In this document: in pieces, positions 42,578 to 51,031 of the stretch
How positions within the stretch are numbered: the stretch's first letter is position 1
Layout: each line of letters starts with the position of its first letter
Made by a program: the position numbers and the translations under genes
The notes under the pieces: generated by a model
What the model was told of the DNA's origin: nothing
What the model saw: only the letters and a program-made list of their open reading frames with translations
The model's database searches: none
Source of the DNA: an uncultured Flavobacteriales bacterium
GTDB lineage: Bacteria; Bacteroidota; Bacteroidia; Flavobacteriales_D; Sanyastnellaceae
DNA length: 64,000 bases
Assembly: GCA_905478325.1 (NCBI GenBank)
Contig: CAJQIB010000026.1
Span: forward strand, 1-64,000
Direction: 5' to 3'

Positions 42578-43789
42578 ATGTCGAATACAATTGAACAAAA
42601 CGAGCTGCAGCTAGAGGCCAGTCTATTCCTCGAGGCAATGGCGGCTGATAGTCGCGCAGGGAAGTCGCTACGTAAGCCAGGGGTTTTGCAAAGGAGACTG
42701 ATTGAAATTGCTGCTGAAATTCAGTCAACAGGCACGTATGTCCATAGCAAGTCAGAATTGGAATTTGGAGCCCGTTTGGCTTGGCGCAATAGCAATCGTT
42801 GCATTGGACGGCACTTTTGGCGCTCGCTAGAGGTTCGAGATTGCCGTTCTGTTCATGACCAAGACAATGCGGTGGATGCGGTGCAGCAGACCTTGACAGA
42901 TCACCTTGATGACGCCTTCAATGGTGGACGGATTCGCAGTATTGTCAGTGTCTTTGCTCCGCGAAAACCCGATGGAACGGACCCCGTTCGCATGAAAAAT
43001 CACCAGTTGACGCGGTATGCGGGCTTTCGATTGCAAAATGGCAAACTGCTTGGAGACCCGGACTCTGAACAGATGACTGCAGCCTGTTTGGATGCAGGGT
43101 GGCACCCTACGAGAAGGGATGCGTTTACACCATTGCCGTGGCAATTTGTTTTGGATGGATCAACTTCTCCATTGATCGATGTGTTTGCAACCCATCCCGA
43201 TCGACTGCACGAAGTGGTTCTCAGTCATCCGGATTTAGATGGATTTTCGTCGCTCAAACTGCGGTGGTACGCCGTGCCGTTGTTGGCAGATATGGCCATG
43301 AAAATTGGAGGTATTGTGTATCCGTTTGCTCCGTTCAATGGATTTTATATGGGCACTGAGATTGGTGCGCGCAACCTAGCGGATCAACATCGATACAATG
43401 TCCTGCCAGATGTTGCGACTCTCTTCGGGCTCGATGTGACGAGCAACCGGACACTCTGGCGTGATCGTGCGTTGGTTGAATTGAATCGAGCGGTGATCCA
43501 CAGTTTTGACGCAGCCGGGGTGGTCTTAGGTGACCACCATCAATTGGGAGCGCAATTTGAGGCGTTCTGCCAAGCTGAATCGAAGTTGGGACGGGAGATG
43601 ACGGGGGATTGGTCTTGGCTCAATGCACCCATGGCGGCTTCTCAAACGCCTCAGTTTCACCGGGAATTCAACAATGACGTGGTGGGTCACACGAATTTTT
43701 TCTATCAAAAAAGTCCACTGAGCGAGGGCAATTCTGGAAAGAGTACAGCGTCAAAGACAGCGGGCGCGTGCCCATTTCATCTTCCTTGA
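42578..43789 (+). CDS. nos: Nitric oxide synthase oxygenase (bacterial type)
   Basis: Bacterial NOS oxidises L-arginine to citrulline and nitric oxide in a haem- and pterin-dependent reaction, using general cellular reductases. The 403-residue protein shows the full oxygenase domain: TGTYVHSKSELEFGARLAWRNSNRCIGR (haem-ligand Cys75), NHQLTRYAG, LKLRWYAVPLLADM, PFNGFYMGTEIGARNLAD (Glu261, the arginine-binding residue), VELNRAVIHSFDAAGV..DHH, and MTGDWSWLNAP with a C-terminal FHREFNND.V..NFFYQ. It lacks the flavin reductase half of animal enzymes, as expected. About 25 residues after NFFYQ are extra and end GACPFHLP, a Cys-Pro that could bind haem. NOS is patchy in Bacteroidota. No arginine or pterin gene is adjacent. 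Confidence 0.95.
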   Translation: MSNTIEQNELQLEASLFLEAMAADSRAGKSLRKPGVLQRRLIEIAAEIQSTGTYVHSKSELEFGARLAWRNSNRCIGRHFWRSLEVRDCRSVHDQDNAVDAVQQTLTDHLDDAFNGGRIRSIVSVFAPRKPDGTDPVRMKNHQLTRYAGFRLQNGKLLGDPDSEQMTAACLDAGWHPTRRDAFTPLPWQFVLDGSTSPLIDVFATHPDRLHEVVLSHPDLDGFSSLKLRWYAVPLLADMAMKIGGIVYPFAPFNGFYMGTEIGARNLADQHRYNVLPDVATLFGLDVTSNRTLWRDRALVELNRAVIHSFDAAGVVLGDHHQLGAQFEAFCQAESKLGREMTGDWSWLNAPMAASQTPQFHREFNNDVVGHTNFFYQKSPLSEGNSGKSTASKTAGACPFHLP

Positions 43790-43809
43790 GGTGTTCTGTA
43801 TGACGGGCT

Positions 43810-44955
43810 TCAGTCGACGACTACGAACCGGCTGATCGGCCCTTCACCAGCGCGCACGACATAGGTGCCAACACTCCAGTCACTCACATGCAATTGGCCG
43901 TCGAGTAAATCACCGTGAAATACCTCGCGTCCCCAAGCGTCCCATACGGTGACATCCAAGGCGGGCGGATACTGAATGATGCTCTGAGTAGGATTTGGAT
44001 AGCCGCTCCACGGCGTTGCTGTGGACTCATCAATGTCAAGGGCCGCATCACGAACGCGAATAAACTGGGTGTCTTCCACGAATCCGTCAGCCATGTTCCA
44101 GTAGTCTGCTGCGATGGTGCCGTTCCAACCAGCGTCGGGTGTGATTAGCACGGTAAAACGTTCTCCCGGATAGATTTCCAAGGAGTCCACTTCGAAGGGC
44201 TCTGGAATGGCTCGCCCATCACTCATGTGGCAGACCGCATGCAGTTCCGGGGGGAACGCGCACATCATCCGGCTGTACGCCATGGAGCCAAGTCGCAGGG
44301 CAAGGGTTTGTCCCGGCTCGTAGCTCACGATTTGGGAGGCCAATTCGAGTTGGTTGTCCGCCCGTCCATTGACCATGAAGACATCCGGTCGTATGGTGTG
44401 GAATGGAAAGCTACCGACAGGGTCGAGGTTTGTCGCAATCTCCAAGTCGCTAAAGAGGAGTGGTACATCCTCCGTGTAGCTGGGACCTCCTTCAAACAAG
44501 GTCATGTCTGGACGCGTGACCAAGATCATGCCGTACATGCCCATGGTCAGGTGCAGCGTGGTCGTCACATGGCAATGGTACAAAAAGGTTCCAGGGCGAT
44601 CGGCGATGAAACTGTAGGTCGTTGACTGACCTGTTACCACAAAAAAGGAAGTGGTTGGCACGCCGTCATTCGCTTGGTCGACGTCCAAACCGTGCAAGTG
44701 AATCGTATGGCTCTCAGGGCTCGGGTTGGTGAAGTTGAGATCCACTTGTTCGCCTTCTGTGTAGGTTAATAGAGGGCCAGGAAGTGTGATGTACCCGTCG
44801 GTTACCCAACCGTATCCCCAAATGGGGAGCGGGGTTCCGTCGGCTAAAAAATGAAAGCCGTCCATTTCCGAAAACATCTGCGGAGGAGGCATTTGACTCC
44901 AGGCATTGGATGTGATGAGTCCCCAGGCCAAAAGGATGATAGGAATGCGCTTCAT
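43810..44955 (-). CDS. Multicopper-oxidase-like secreted protein, T9SS type A
   Basis: The ATG at 44955 gives a signal peptide (MKRIPIILLAWGLITSNAWSQ) and 381 residues. Cupredoxin copper motifs are HTIHLHGLDVD and FLYHCHVTTTLHLTMGMYGMILV, the latter with the His-Cys-His and Met pattern of a type 1 site. A second cupredoxin domain (TLALRLGSMAYSRMMCAF...PGERFTVLITPDAG) shows no full copper set. The end (TPWSGYPNPTQSIIQYPP...VWDAWGREVFHG...VGTYVVRA) is a T9SS type A tail. It is shorter than a complete laccase. Its start overlaps the stop of the next upstream gene by four bases (ATGA type), so the pair is translationally coupled and may work as one complex. Confidence 0.8.
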   Translation of the reverse strand: MKRIPIILLAWGLITSNAWSQMPPPQMFSEMDGFHFLADGTPLPIWGYGWVTDGYITLPGPLLTYTEGEQVDLNFTNPSPESHTIHLHGLDVDQANDGVPTTSFFVVTGQSTTYSFIADRPGTFLYHCHVTTTLHLTMGMYGMILVTRPDMTLFEGGPSYTEDVPLLFSDLEIATNLDPVGSFPFHTIRPDVFMVNGRADNQLELASQIVSYEPGQTLALRLGSMAYSRMMCAFPPELHAVCHMSDGRAIPEPFEVDSLEIYPGERFTVLITPDAGWNGTIAADYWNMADGFVEDTQFIRVRDAALDIDESTATPWSGYPNPTQSIIQYPPALDVTVWDAWGREVFHGDLLDGQLHVSDWSVGTYVVRAGEGPISRFVVVD

Positions 44956-45794
44956 GGCATAACGTGTATGGTGGTGATCATGCCGCCAGGATAAAAACCA
45001 GCGTTCGTTACGGCGATGAGGTTGTGGTTGTGCACGGGGTACATCCCTTCTTGAAAGGCTACAAGCCGAACGGTCATCGACTCTCCCTTTCGGATCGGGA
45101 CGGTGTCCTTGTTCCAGCCAACACGTTCTGGATGATCTGTTGATGTCATGATGTCCACATGAAACCCATGGAAATGGAGCACGTGATTCATGTGGCCCAG
45201 GTTGGAAATGGAAATGAAGCACGTGTCATTTAAATTGACAGCAACCAGTGCATTGGGGTCATCTGCCGTGGAAGGATATGCCCTTTCGTTGATCGTAAAA
45301 TGCCGCGGAACATATGGCAGCGTCCAATCGATGGATTCGCCAGCTGCGGCCAATTCCATCATCGATGGTTGCCATTCGGAGAGGTTCCAATAGAACATCG
45401 TTTCATCGGTCCAGCCAATGCGAAGCAAACCGCCCGCTCCAAGCACCTTTCCCGGTTCATCAATGAGCGAATAGTGGTAACTGCCTTGAGGTAGGCTGGG
45501 AAGACTGACCTCCGTTGCCATTTCCGGCGGCAAGCTTGTGATTGCAGCGTCAGGAGCATTCGTTGACCACGTATGTTCAATGGTGTCCGTATTGACAATA
45601 ACAATTGAATTCGAGGTGTTTGCAGGCCGGTCAATGACGGCATTGAACCCGGTCCAAGTAGGCTGCACTTCTGATCGCAGCGCAGGCATGGTGTCGAGCC
45701 CCTGAATCCAAGTACCCGGCAGAATCCAAAGGGTATCTTGACCGTTCATCGCCAAGGTTGAACAGACTCCGATGAAGATTAGAATCCTTTTCAT
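44952..45794 (-). CDS. Cupredoxin-domain protein with altered copper ligands
   Basis: The 280-residue protein has a signal peptide (MKRILIFIGVCSTLAMNGQ) and two cupredoxin-like halves. The C-terminal one contains MNHVLHFHGFHVDI and GMYPVHNHNLIAVTNAGFYPGGM. In multicopper oxidases the latter block is HCHxxxH; here the type 1 Cys position is Asn (HNH) and the third His is replaced. Blue-copper chemistry is therefore unlikely in this subunit, although HFH and HNH could still supply ligands for a trinuclear site. It is upstream of and coupled to the multicopper-oxidase-like gene. The joint function is inferred, not shown. Confidence 0.75.
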   Translation of the reverse strand: MKRILIFIGVCSTLAMNGQDTLWILPGTWIQGLDTMPALRSEVQPTWTGFNAVIDRPANTSNSIVIVNTDTIEHTWSTNAPDAAITSLPPEMATEVSLPSLPQGSYHYSLIDEPGKVLGAGGLLRIGWTDETMFYWNLSEWQPSMMELAAAGESIDWTLPYVPRHFTINERAYPSTADDPNALVAVNLNDTCFISISNLGHMNHVLHFHGFHVDIMTSTDHPERVGWNKDTVPIRKGESMTVRLVAFQEGMYPVHNHNLIAVTNAGFYPGGMITTIHVMP

Positions 45795-45895
45795 TGCCGG
45801 AAATTACAACGGAAAGACACAAAAAGATACGAGGGTGTGGCCTTCGAAGCGCAGTGTAAACGGGAGGGGGTACAGAACGTCTTGGAAGGTTTGAA

Positions 45896-46912
45896 TTACA
45901 AGCTAATTTGACTCCGGAACCCCGCAGACCAACCGGTCGAGATTCCAGCAGAACCGACCCGCCAATCGGGGGCCAACCAACAGGTCCAACGGCGCTGGAA
46001 GCGTACACTTACGATGGGAGCCAACTGCCCGGTATGCCGATAGACCAAGCCGAGGGCAACAGCCGTCGCAGACTTTAAATCGGTGAGTCTGGAATCTTGG
46101 CCAAAGGTCTGCTCGACCATGGCGCCTGTGGAGAGGGCCATAGCGCCTCCATGGCGTTCGATCTCGGACCAAACCAATCCTTGCATGACGGTATTTCGCA
46201 ATGGTATGGCCGGTCGCCAAGCGACCAGGGCACTGTGCCGGAGGGCATAGGGATCCTTGGAGTATTTGAAGAATCCTTGGTCAACGGGTGCATGCAACAC
46301 GCGATACGCTGCACTCCATGCTGTGGTTTGAAATGTGAGCTCTGTCCCGGCTTCCAGGTAGTGTTGATTGTTTTGAAGGATCGATTCACCGGACTCTGCC
46401 AAAGCGGGCTCTACGGGGTTGCTCATGTATTGGCTGTCCCAGAGCCCTTGATTTCGCCACGTGCGCAAGCCATATCCAAGTTGAATGGCGCCGGTGAGGT
46501 GCGACGCTTGGCCGACTCTGACCTTTTTAAACCCGCCAACGAGCAATCGAAATCGCTGCAAAGCTTGTCCTTCACGATCATCCTCCAACAGTCCTGTAAT
46601 ACCAGAGGCTGTCCCCTTGAATCCCCGCTTAGAGGGTACGGTCCAATTGACTTGAAGACGCGAATTCTTAAACTGGCTATTGGGCACACCTTGATCAACA
46701 TTGCGGTGATACAAATCAAAGGTGAGAGAAGGCGCTTGTTGCAGCCGAATGGTTTGACCTTGCGCTGTCCAAATCGCCTGTCCAGAACCAAACCTCGCAG
46801 GGATGAGACAAGAAAGGGCGTCCTGGGATTGAACGCGTGGAGAGCCCAGGATCAAGACTCCTAACAAAAGGCCGCTGCGACGTCTCAAGATGTTATCGAA
46901 CCAAGGTGACAT
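45896..46912 (-). CDS. PorP/SprF-family outer-membrane protein
   Basis: PorP/SprF proteins are ~300-residue outer-membrane beta barrels that help T9SS type B cargo reach or attach to the surface. The ATG at 46912 gives a signal-like N-terminus (SGLLLGVLILGSPRVQSQ) and 338 residues. Family-type features are PSLTFDLYHRNVDQGV, SRLQVNWTVPSKRGFKGTASGI, LTGAIQLGYG, GTELTFQTTAWSAAYRVLH and a terminal barrel strand. It overlaps the end of the CHU_C adhesin gene upstream by 20 bases, which is the usual sprB-sprF arrangement. It is the last gene of the seven-gene minus-strand operon. Similarity is moderate, so I do not call it SprF itself. Confidence 0.75.
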   Translation of the reverse strand: MSPWFDNILRRRSGLLLGVLILGSPRVQSQDALSCLIPARFGSGQAIWTAQGQTIRLQQAPSLTFDLYHRNVDQGVPNSQFKNSRLQVNWTVPSKRGFKGTASGITGLLEDDREGQALQRFRLLVGGFKKVRVGQASHLTGAIQLGYGLRTWRNQGLWDSQYMSNPVEPALAESGESILQNNQHYLEAGTELTFQTTAWSAAYRVLHAPVDQGFFKYSKDPYALRHSALVAWRPAIPLRNTVMQGLVWSEIERHGGAMALSTGAMVEQTFGQDSRLTDLKSATAVALGLVYRHTGQLAPIVSVRFQRRWTCWLAPDWRVGSAGISTGWSAGFRSQISL

Positions 46913-49900
46913 GGCGAAGTGTTTCAAGGTGCGTGCCATCTGCGAAATCAAGAATTAACTGAATGGCATAAACTCCGGAGGGTGCCTGCGTATTTCGCTG
47001 ATTCCCATCCCATCCTTCTGCGGGGTCATTGGCCGTGTATACCTGTTCGCCCCAGCGATTGTAAACACGCATCTCAAAGGCATTCAAGGGCTCAGAACGT
47101 ACCAGGAGAATATCGTTGAGTCCATCACTATTGGGTGAGAATTGATCGGCCAAAAACCAATTGACAGGAGCGAATATGCAGACGTGCGCCGTGTCTGATG
47201 AGAGGCATCCACCTTCGTTTTCAAGTTGCAGAAGGACCTCATACTGGCCCGGTTGGTCGGGTTGCCATACCGGTGATTCAGACTGCGAATACGGGATGCT
47301 CCAAACCGTCGTAGCCCCACCATCTCCATCCAAAGCGCGTGCTCTCCACCAGCCTGAAACCGCAAATTGACTGAAATCAATCATTTGAATCGGGAGGAAG
47401 TCCCAAGGAATACACTCTAGGCCAGGATTGACAGAAAATCCGGCACTTACAGGTGAATAGGCTGGTGCAACAGCCTCTCCACTGGTCGAGCATCCGTATG
47501 CAGATTCTGTGAGGTGCCATTCGACCGGAGCTCCTGCCGATGCGGATTCAATCCAGGTTGTCGCATCTTCATTGGTGTATTCTGGCGAGGTCAAATTGCC
47601 ATCCCACCAGAGGGAATAACCGGGTGTTTGACACGCAAAAAGCACACTTGATGACGCGCCATAGCATAGGGTGTCACCCAGCACGAGTTCCCAAATAGGT
47701 GAGGGGAGGGCGGTGATGAAAACAGAGTCTTGGACAGCGTCAGAACACCCGTCAGAGGCGGTGATAACCAAAAATTGGGAGGAGTCTGTCTGAAGTACTG
47801 TGTTGGAGATTGCAAAACCGCCATGCGACCAATTCCAGTCGGGTATTGCACCTGGAAGTCCCCCGGTCACCTCGGCGTTGCCTTGCGTCGCTTGTCCCGG
47901 GCATAGGACCGTATCCGAAACGGATAATTCTACGGACAATGGACTTAACATGTAGAAGCTGATCGAGTCCATTGAAGCACAAGCGATTCCATTCCATTCC
48001 ACGGTCATGGTATGGTATCCCGTGTCGAGCCATGCGATTTCAATGGACTCTGGACTCGATCCGTCCAAGGTCCAAGTGCAATTCGAAGCAGGATACAGTT
48101 CAGGCAGCCATTGGGCCTCTTGAAAGCACCACAGTGTATCCACATTCAAAATAGCGGCTTGCTCCCAAGCCTCAACCTGCACGGCGACGACATCTGCGCA
48201 ACCCCCAGGTGCTGTCCAGGTCACATCTTGCCATCCGGTCTCTGCCGCTCCAGGGGTGAGCCAACCGGTTGATTCCTCCACGCCACTTCCATCCCAGACG
48301 CCTCCTAAAGGCCAGTCGGAATCCGCCAATGCAATTGGGTCTTCATCGCTGCATGCAATCACCGGTTCTAAATTCAATTCGGAAGGATATACATGGAGCG
48401 ATAGGGTGTCCGAACAGGTATTCGCTGTGAAAATTAGTTCGTATAAACCTGGGGTGATCTCATTTGGAAGCAAGTCCCAATCGCACCAGGATTCAACAGA
48501 CAATCCAACACTGCTTCCCGACCCCGCCACTACGGTGGTCGCTCCTGCCCCTGCCCAGTTGCCGCTCCACGTTCCGCACCAAGGGACAGCTCCAATGGCG
48601 TTGTTGTGCAAATCATATTCAGCTCCTTCGGAACAGGTCTCAAATGACGTGGCTACAATGGCCGTTGTGATGTTATTCACCATGACAACATCCTCACATC
48701 CATTCGGTGCGACATAATACAACGCCTGTCCCCAACCTTCTGGAGCGACTCCAGGGTCGAAGAGGCCGGATGTTGCATTGACAATCCCCGGTCCAGTCCA
48801 TTCCCCGCCGGTCGGTGAGAAATTGGGGTACGGAATGAAAGCGCTCTCAGCAGGACAGCTTGAAAACAGATCCACTCCCAGATTGATTGGCAATATGGTC
48901 GCCTGTGCCAGTTGAGCACATCCAGTCAAATTGTAGTACCAGGTAGAACTGCCGGCGGACAACTCTTCTGGATCAAAGCCTGCGTTATTGAGCCCCGGTC
49001 CCGTCCAGAATCCAACGGCATCCATGAGGGGGAGTTCTTGCCAGTCTGCGGATTGACAGATGTCTCCAAGGTCGATGGGGGGAGCGTCAGGAATTACCTC
49101 GATTTCCAGGGTGTCGGTGCAGCCCGTCGCGGTCAAAGTCAGCATAAAAACGCCCATAGAATCGGGAGTGAAAAGTCCCTCTGTAGCGAGATCTCCGAAC
49201 CATTCTGCAGGGAGGTTGGAGGTTCCTTCTAAATCAAAGGGCTCCGCTCCTAAACAGGTGGTCATGTCAAGGCCTGCGTTGACGTACTGCATACCCAAAG
49301 TCGTGTCGAGCGCGCACCCTTCAATAGTGGTGTAAGTCAGTGTGATTTCAGGGGGAGTCGATCCATTTGTTGTGGCGGTGAGGGCGGCGGTTTCGGCGTT
49401 GAGCCACCAGGAGTTGTTCGCAAAATAGACCGGGTCACTCCAACCGCCTCCCGCGGGTTCAATGAGTAAAATGACATCTTCGGAAGTGCTGCAAATGGGT
49501 TGAGCATTGCTCATACTAAATGCAATCACTTGTGGAATCAACGTATACGTAAATACCGTGTCCAACTGTGTTGCCGGCTGCACAACAGAAAGTTCCAATT
49601 CCAAGGTGTCTGCATTCTCTACGCAAACAATTAACCCTGCTGCAACGCCTGAAGGCAAGTCTTCCAAGGCAATCGGTGTTCCTCCACCAGATTGAGTCCA
49701 CTCCGTTACGTGGTCGGAACATCCATCGTTCATCCAGTAAACACTCATGCAATTGCCAATGCAAGCGGCCGGCGTGGACGCTGCCCACGTCCCGCTGATG
49801 GGACATGTTTCAGTGGAAGCGTCAAATACAGCTTGAAAACGATGGAGTGAATCACAGGCGTCTCTGACATCTACCGGCAACACAAACGACCAAGCGCAAT

Positions 49901-50546
49901 TCCCGTTTAGGGTGTCCAAGAGCGGGATGAAAAAACCCGTCGCGCTATCTCCCGCACAGATGAGGGAGGCATTGGCCAAATCCCACGCGTCTGGAGGCCC
50001 GGATAAGATAGCCAATGAGTCCAGCCAAAGATCAGAACAGCCAACGGGGGGAAGGAGCTCAAACTCCAACCCTGTGGCTCCGCAAGCAAAGGTTTCGATG
50101 GGCTGAACGTTGGGTGGAATGGGGGTTGGAGCGATGCCTTCCCATCCTAGGGCGAATCCACAAAGATTGAGGCTATTGTCCGAGGTGAAAACAAAGGAGA
50201 TTATGCCTGAATTGGATACGACATCTTCTGGAAGAAAGTCAGTACCGGTATAGGTCGCGAGCAAATTACTCGCATCGGGCACTCCGTCCCAAATCGTCAA
50301 AAAATCAAAGCCATCTTCAAGACAAAAGGAGCCATGGAAAGTCACCAAAATGGGGATGACATCGGCCATTTGCACTGTGAAGGTGTAGTTTTCGTTGGAA
50401 CTATACTCTTGCCCCTCTCCGCTGTCTACGAGTGCACCTGAACAATCGGATACGGTCAAGTCGGACATGACGTATTCAACCTGTCCCCAGCCCGAAATTC
50501 CGAGCATTAAAGCCAAAATCGAGAGAAGACACGGGCGTAGTTTCAT
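46893..50546 (-). CDS. T9SS type B adhesin with CUB-like N-terminus (1217 aa)
   Basis: A signal peptide (MKLRPCLLSILALMLGISGWGQ) is followed by a CUB-like domain (SDCSGALVDSGEGQEYSSNENYTFTVQ...EDGFDFLTIWDGVPDASNLLATYTGT..., with SNSGIISFVFTSDNS). Ig-like segments with repeated GGxWxGxGI/GV and CxE motifs make up the middle. The C-terminus is CHU_C (FLADQFSPNSDGLNDILL...RVYNRWGEQVYTANDP.EGWDGN...APSGVYAIQLIL...RHVTLVR). Many Trp and Cys residues suggest a disulfide-rich extracellular fibre. It starts within the last four bases of the upstream lipoprotein gene and overlaps the PorP/SprF gene downstream, so it is made as part of one translationally coupled unit. Confidence 0.88.
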   Translation of the reverse strand: MKLRPCLLSILALMLGISGWGQVEYVMSDLTVSDCSGALVDSGEGQEYSSNENYTFTVQMADVIPILVTFHGSFCLEDGFDFLTIWDGVPDASNLLATYTGTDFLPEDVVSNSGIISFVFTSDNSLNLCGFALGWEGIAPTPIPPNVQPIETFACGATGLEFELLPPVGCSDLWLDSLAILSGPPDAWDLANASLICAGDSATGFFIPLLDTLNGNCAWSFVLPVDVRDACDSLHRFQAVFDASTETCPISGTWAASTPAACIGNCMSVYWMNDGCSDHVTEWTQSGGGTPIALEDLPSGVAAGLIVCVENADTLELELSVVQPATQLDTVFTYTLIPQVIAFSMSNAQPICSTSEDVILLIEPAGGGWSDPVYFANNSWWLNAETAALTATTNGSTPPEITLTYTTIEGCALDTTLGMQYVNAGLDMTTCLGAEPFDLEGTSNLPAEWFGDLATEGLFTPDSMGVFMLTLTATGCTDTLEIEVIPDAPPIDLGDICQSADWQELPLMDAVGFWTGPGLNNAGFDPEELSAGSSTWYYNLTGCAQLAQATILPINLGVDLFSSCPAESAFIPYPNFSPTGGEWTGPGIVNATSGLFDPGVAPEGWGQALYYVAPNGCEDVVMVNNITTAIVATSFETCSEGAEYDLHNNAIGAVPWCGTWSGNWAGAGATTVVAGSGSSVGLSVESWCDWDLLPNEITPGLYELIFTANTCSDTLSLHVYPSELNLEPVIACSDEDPIALADSDWPLGGVWDGSGVEESTGWLTPGAAETGWQDVTWTAPGGCADVVAVQVEAWEQAAILNVDTLWCFQEAQWLPELYPASNCTWTLDGSSPESIEIAWLDTGYHTMTVEWNGIACASMDSISFYMLSPLSVELSVSDTVLCPGQATQGNAEVTGGLPGAIPDWNWSHGGFAISNTVLQTDSSQFLVITASDGCSDAVQDSVFITALPSPIWELVLGDTLCYGASSSVLFACQTPGYSLWWDGNLTSPEYTNEDATTWIESASAGAPVEWHLTESAYGCSTSGEAVAPAYSPVSAGFSVNPGLECIPWDFLPIQMIDFSQFAVSGWWRARALDGDGGATTVWSIPYSQSESPVWQPDQPGQYEVLLQLENEGGCLSSDTAHVCIFAPVNWFLADQFSPNSDGLNDILLVRSEPLNAFEMRVYNRWGEQVYTANDPAEGWDGNQRNTQAPSGVYAIQLILDFADGTHLETLRHVTLVR

Positions 50547-51031
50547 CGCAGTGTGTCGAGGATTAGAATGGTTTCTGATGTGACCACATTGGAACCATGT
50601 CCGGCGCGATCAAACAACTGAAAGCTCAACGTAGTGGATTCTTGACTTCCATTTCCAAGAAGGAAAAGTGGAGGGATTTGAACCAGAAAATCGCCTTCGA
50701 TACGCAGCTCTAAATTGTCAGGGGTTAGTGGCGGAATGTGGTACCAGTCATCTCCTTCGAGACGGGAGTCCCTGACACGCAAAGAAGGGGCGTCGGGATC
50801 TGCTTCACCCAAATCACCTTGTTCGTCGCTGTAATGCAACATAACCTCAATGGGGTTCTCAAAAGCAACCACCAAAACAGGGTCGATGGAGGTGATGAAT
50901 AGTTGCGGGGCTTCAAGCGCCACTTCATCAGGTCTGCAACCGGACGCAGTTCCGACCAAGAACGTCAACCACACGATCGATGCTACACCAGCGAGGTAGT
51001 TGGAAGTACGGCGAAGCGGAATGGCCTTCAT
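50543..51031 (-). CDS. Small lipoprotein of the DUF1501 operon
   Basis: The 162-residue protein carries a lipoprotein signal ending TASGC. The mature part is one beta-sandwich-like domain (LFITSIDPVLVVAFENPIEVMLHYSDEQGDLGEADPDAPSLRVRDSR...TLSFQLFDRAGHGSNVVTSETILIL). The Y.D..GD.G....D.....V.D.R pattern recurs in Bacteroidota lipoproteins that accompany adhesins. It overlaps the genes on both sides by four bases (50543-50546 and 51028-51031). Its function is unknown; an accessory or anchoring role for the adhesin is inferred from context only. Confidence 0.75.
   Translation of the reverse strand: MKAIPLRRTSNYLAGVASIVWLTFLVGTASGCRPDEVALEAPQLFITSIDPVLVVAFENPIEVMLHYSDEQGDLGEADPDAPSLRVRDSRLEGDDWYHIPPLTPDNLELRIEGDFLVQIPPLFLLGNGSQESTTLSFQLFDRAGHGSNVVTSETILILDTLR

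Noticed and set aside
46097-46864. 255-codon plus-strand frame
   Set aside because: Antisense to the PorP/SprF-like gene with no recognisable features.
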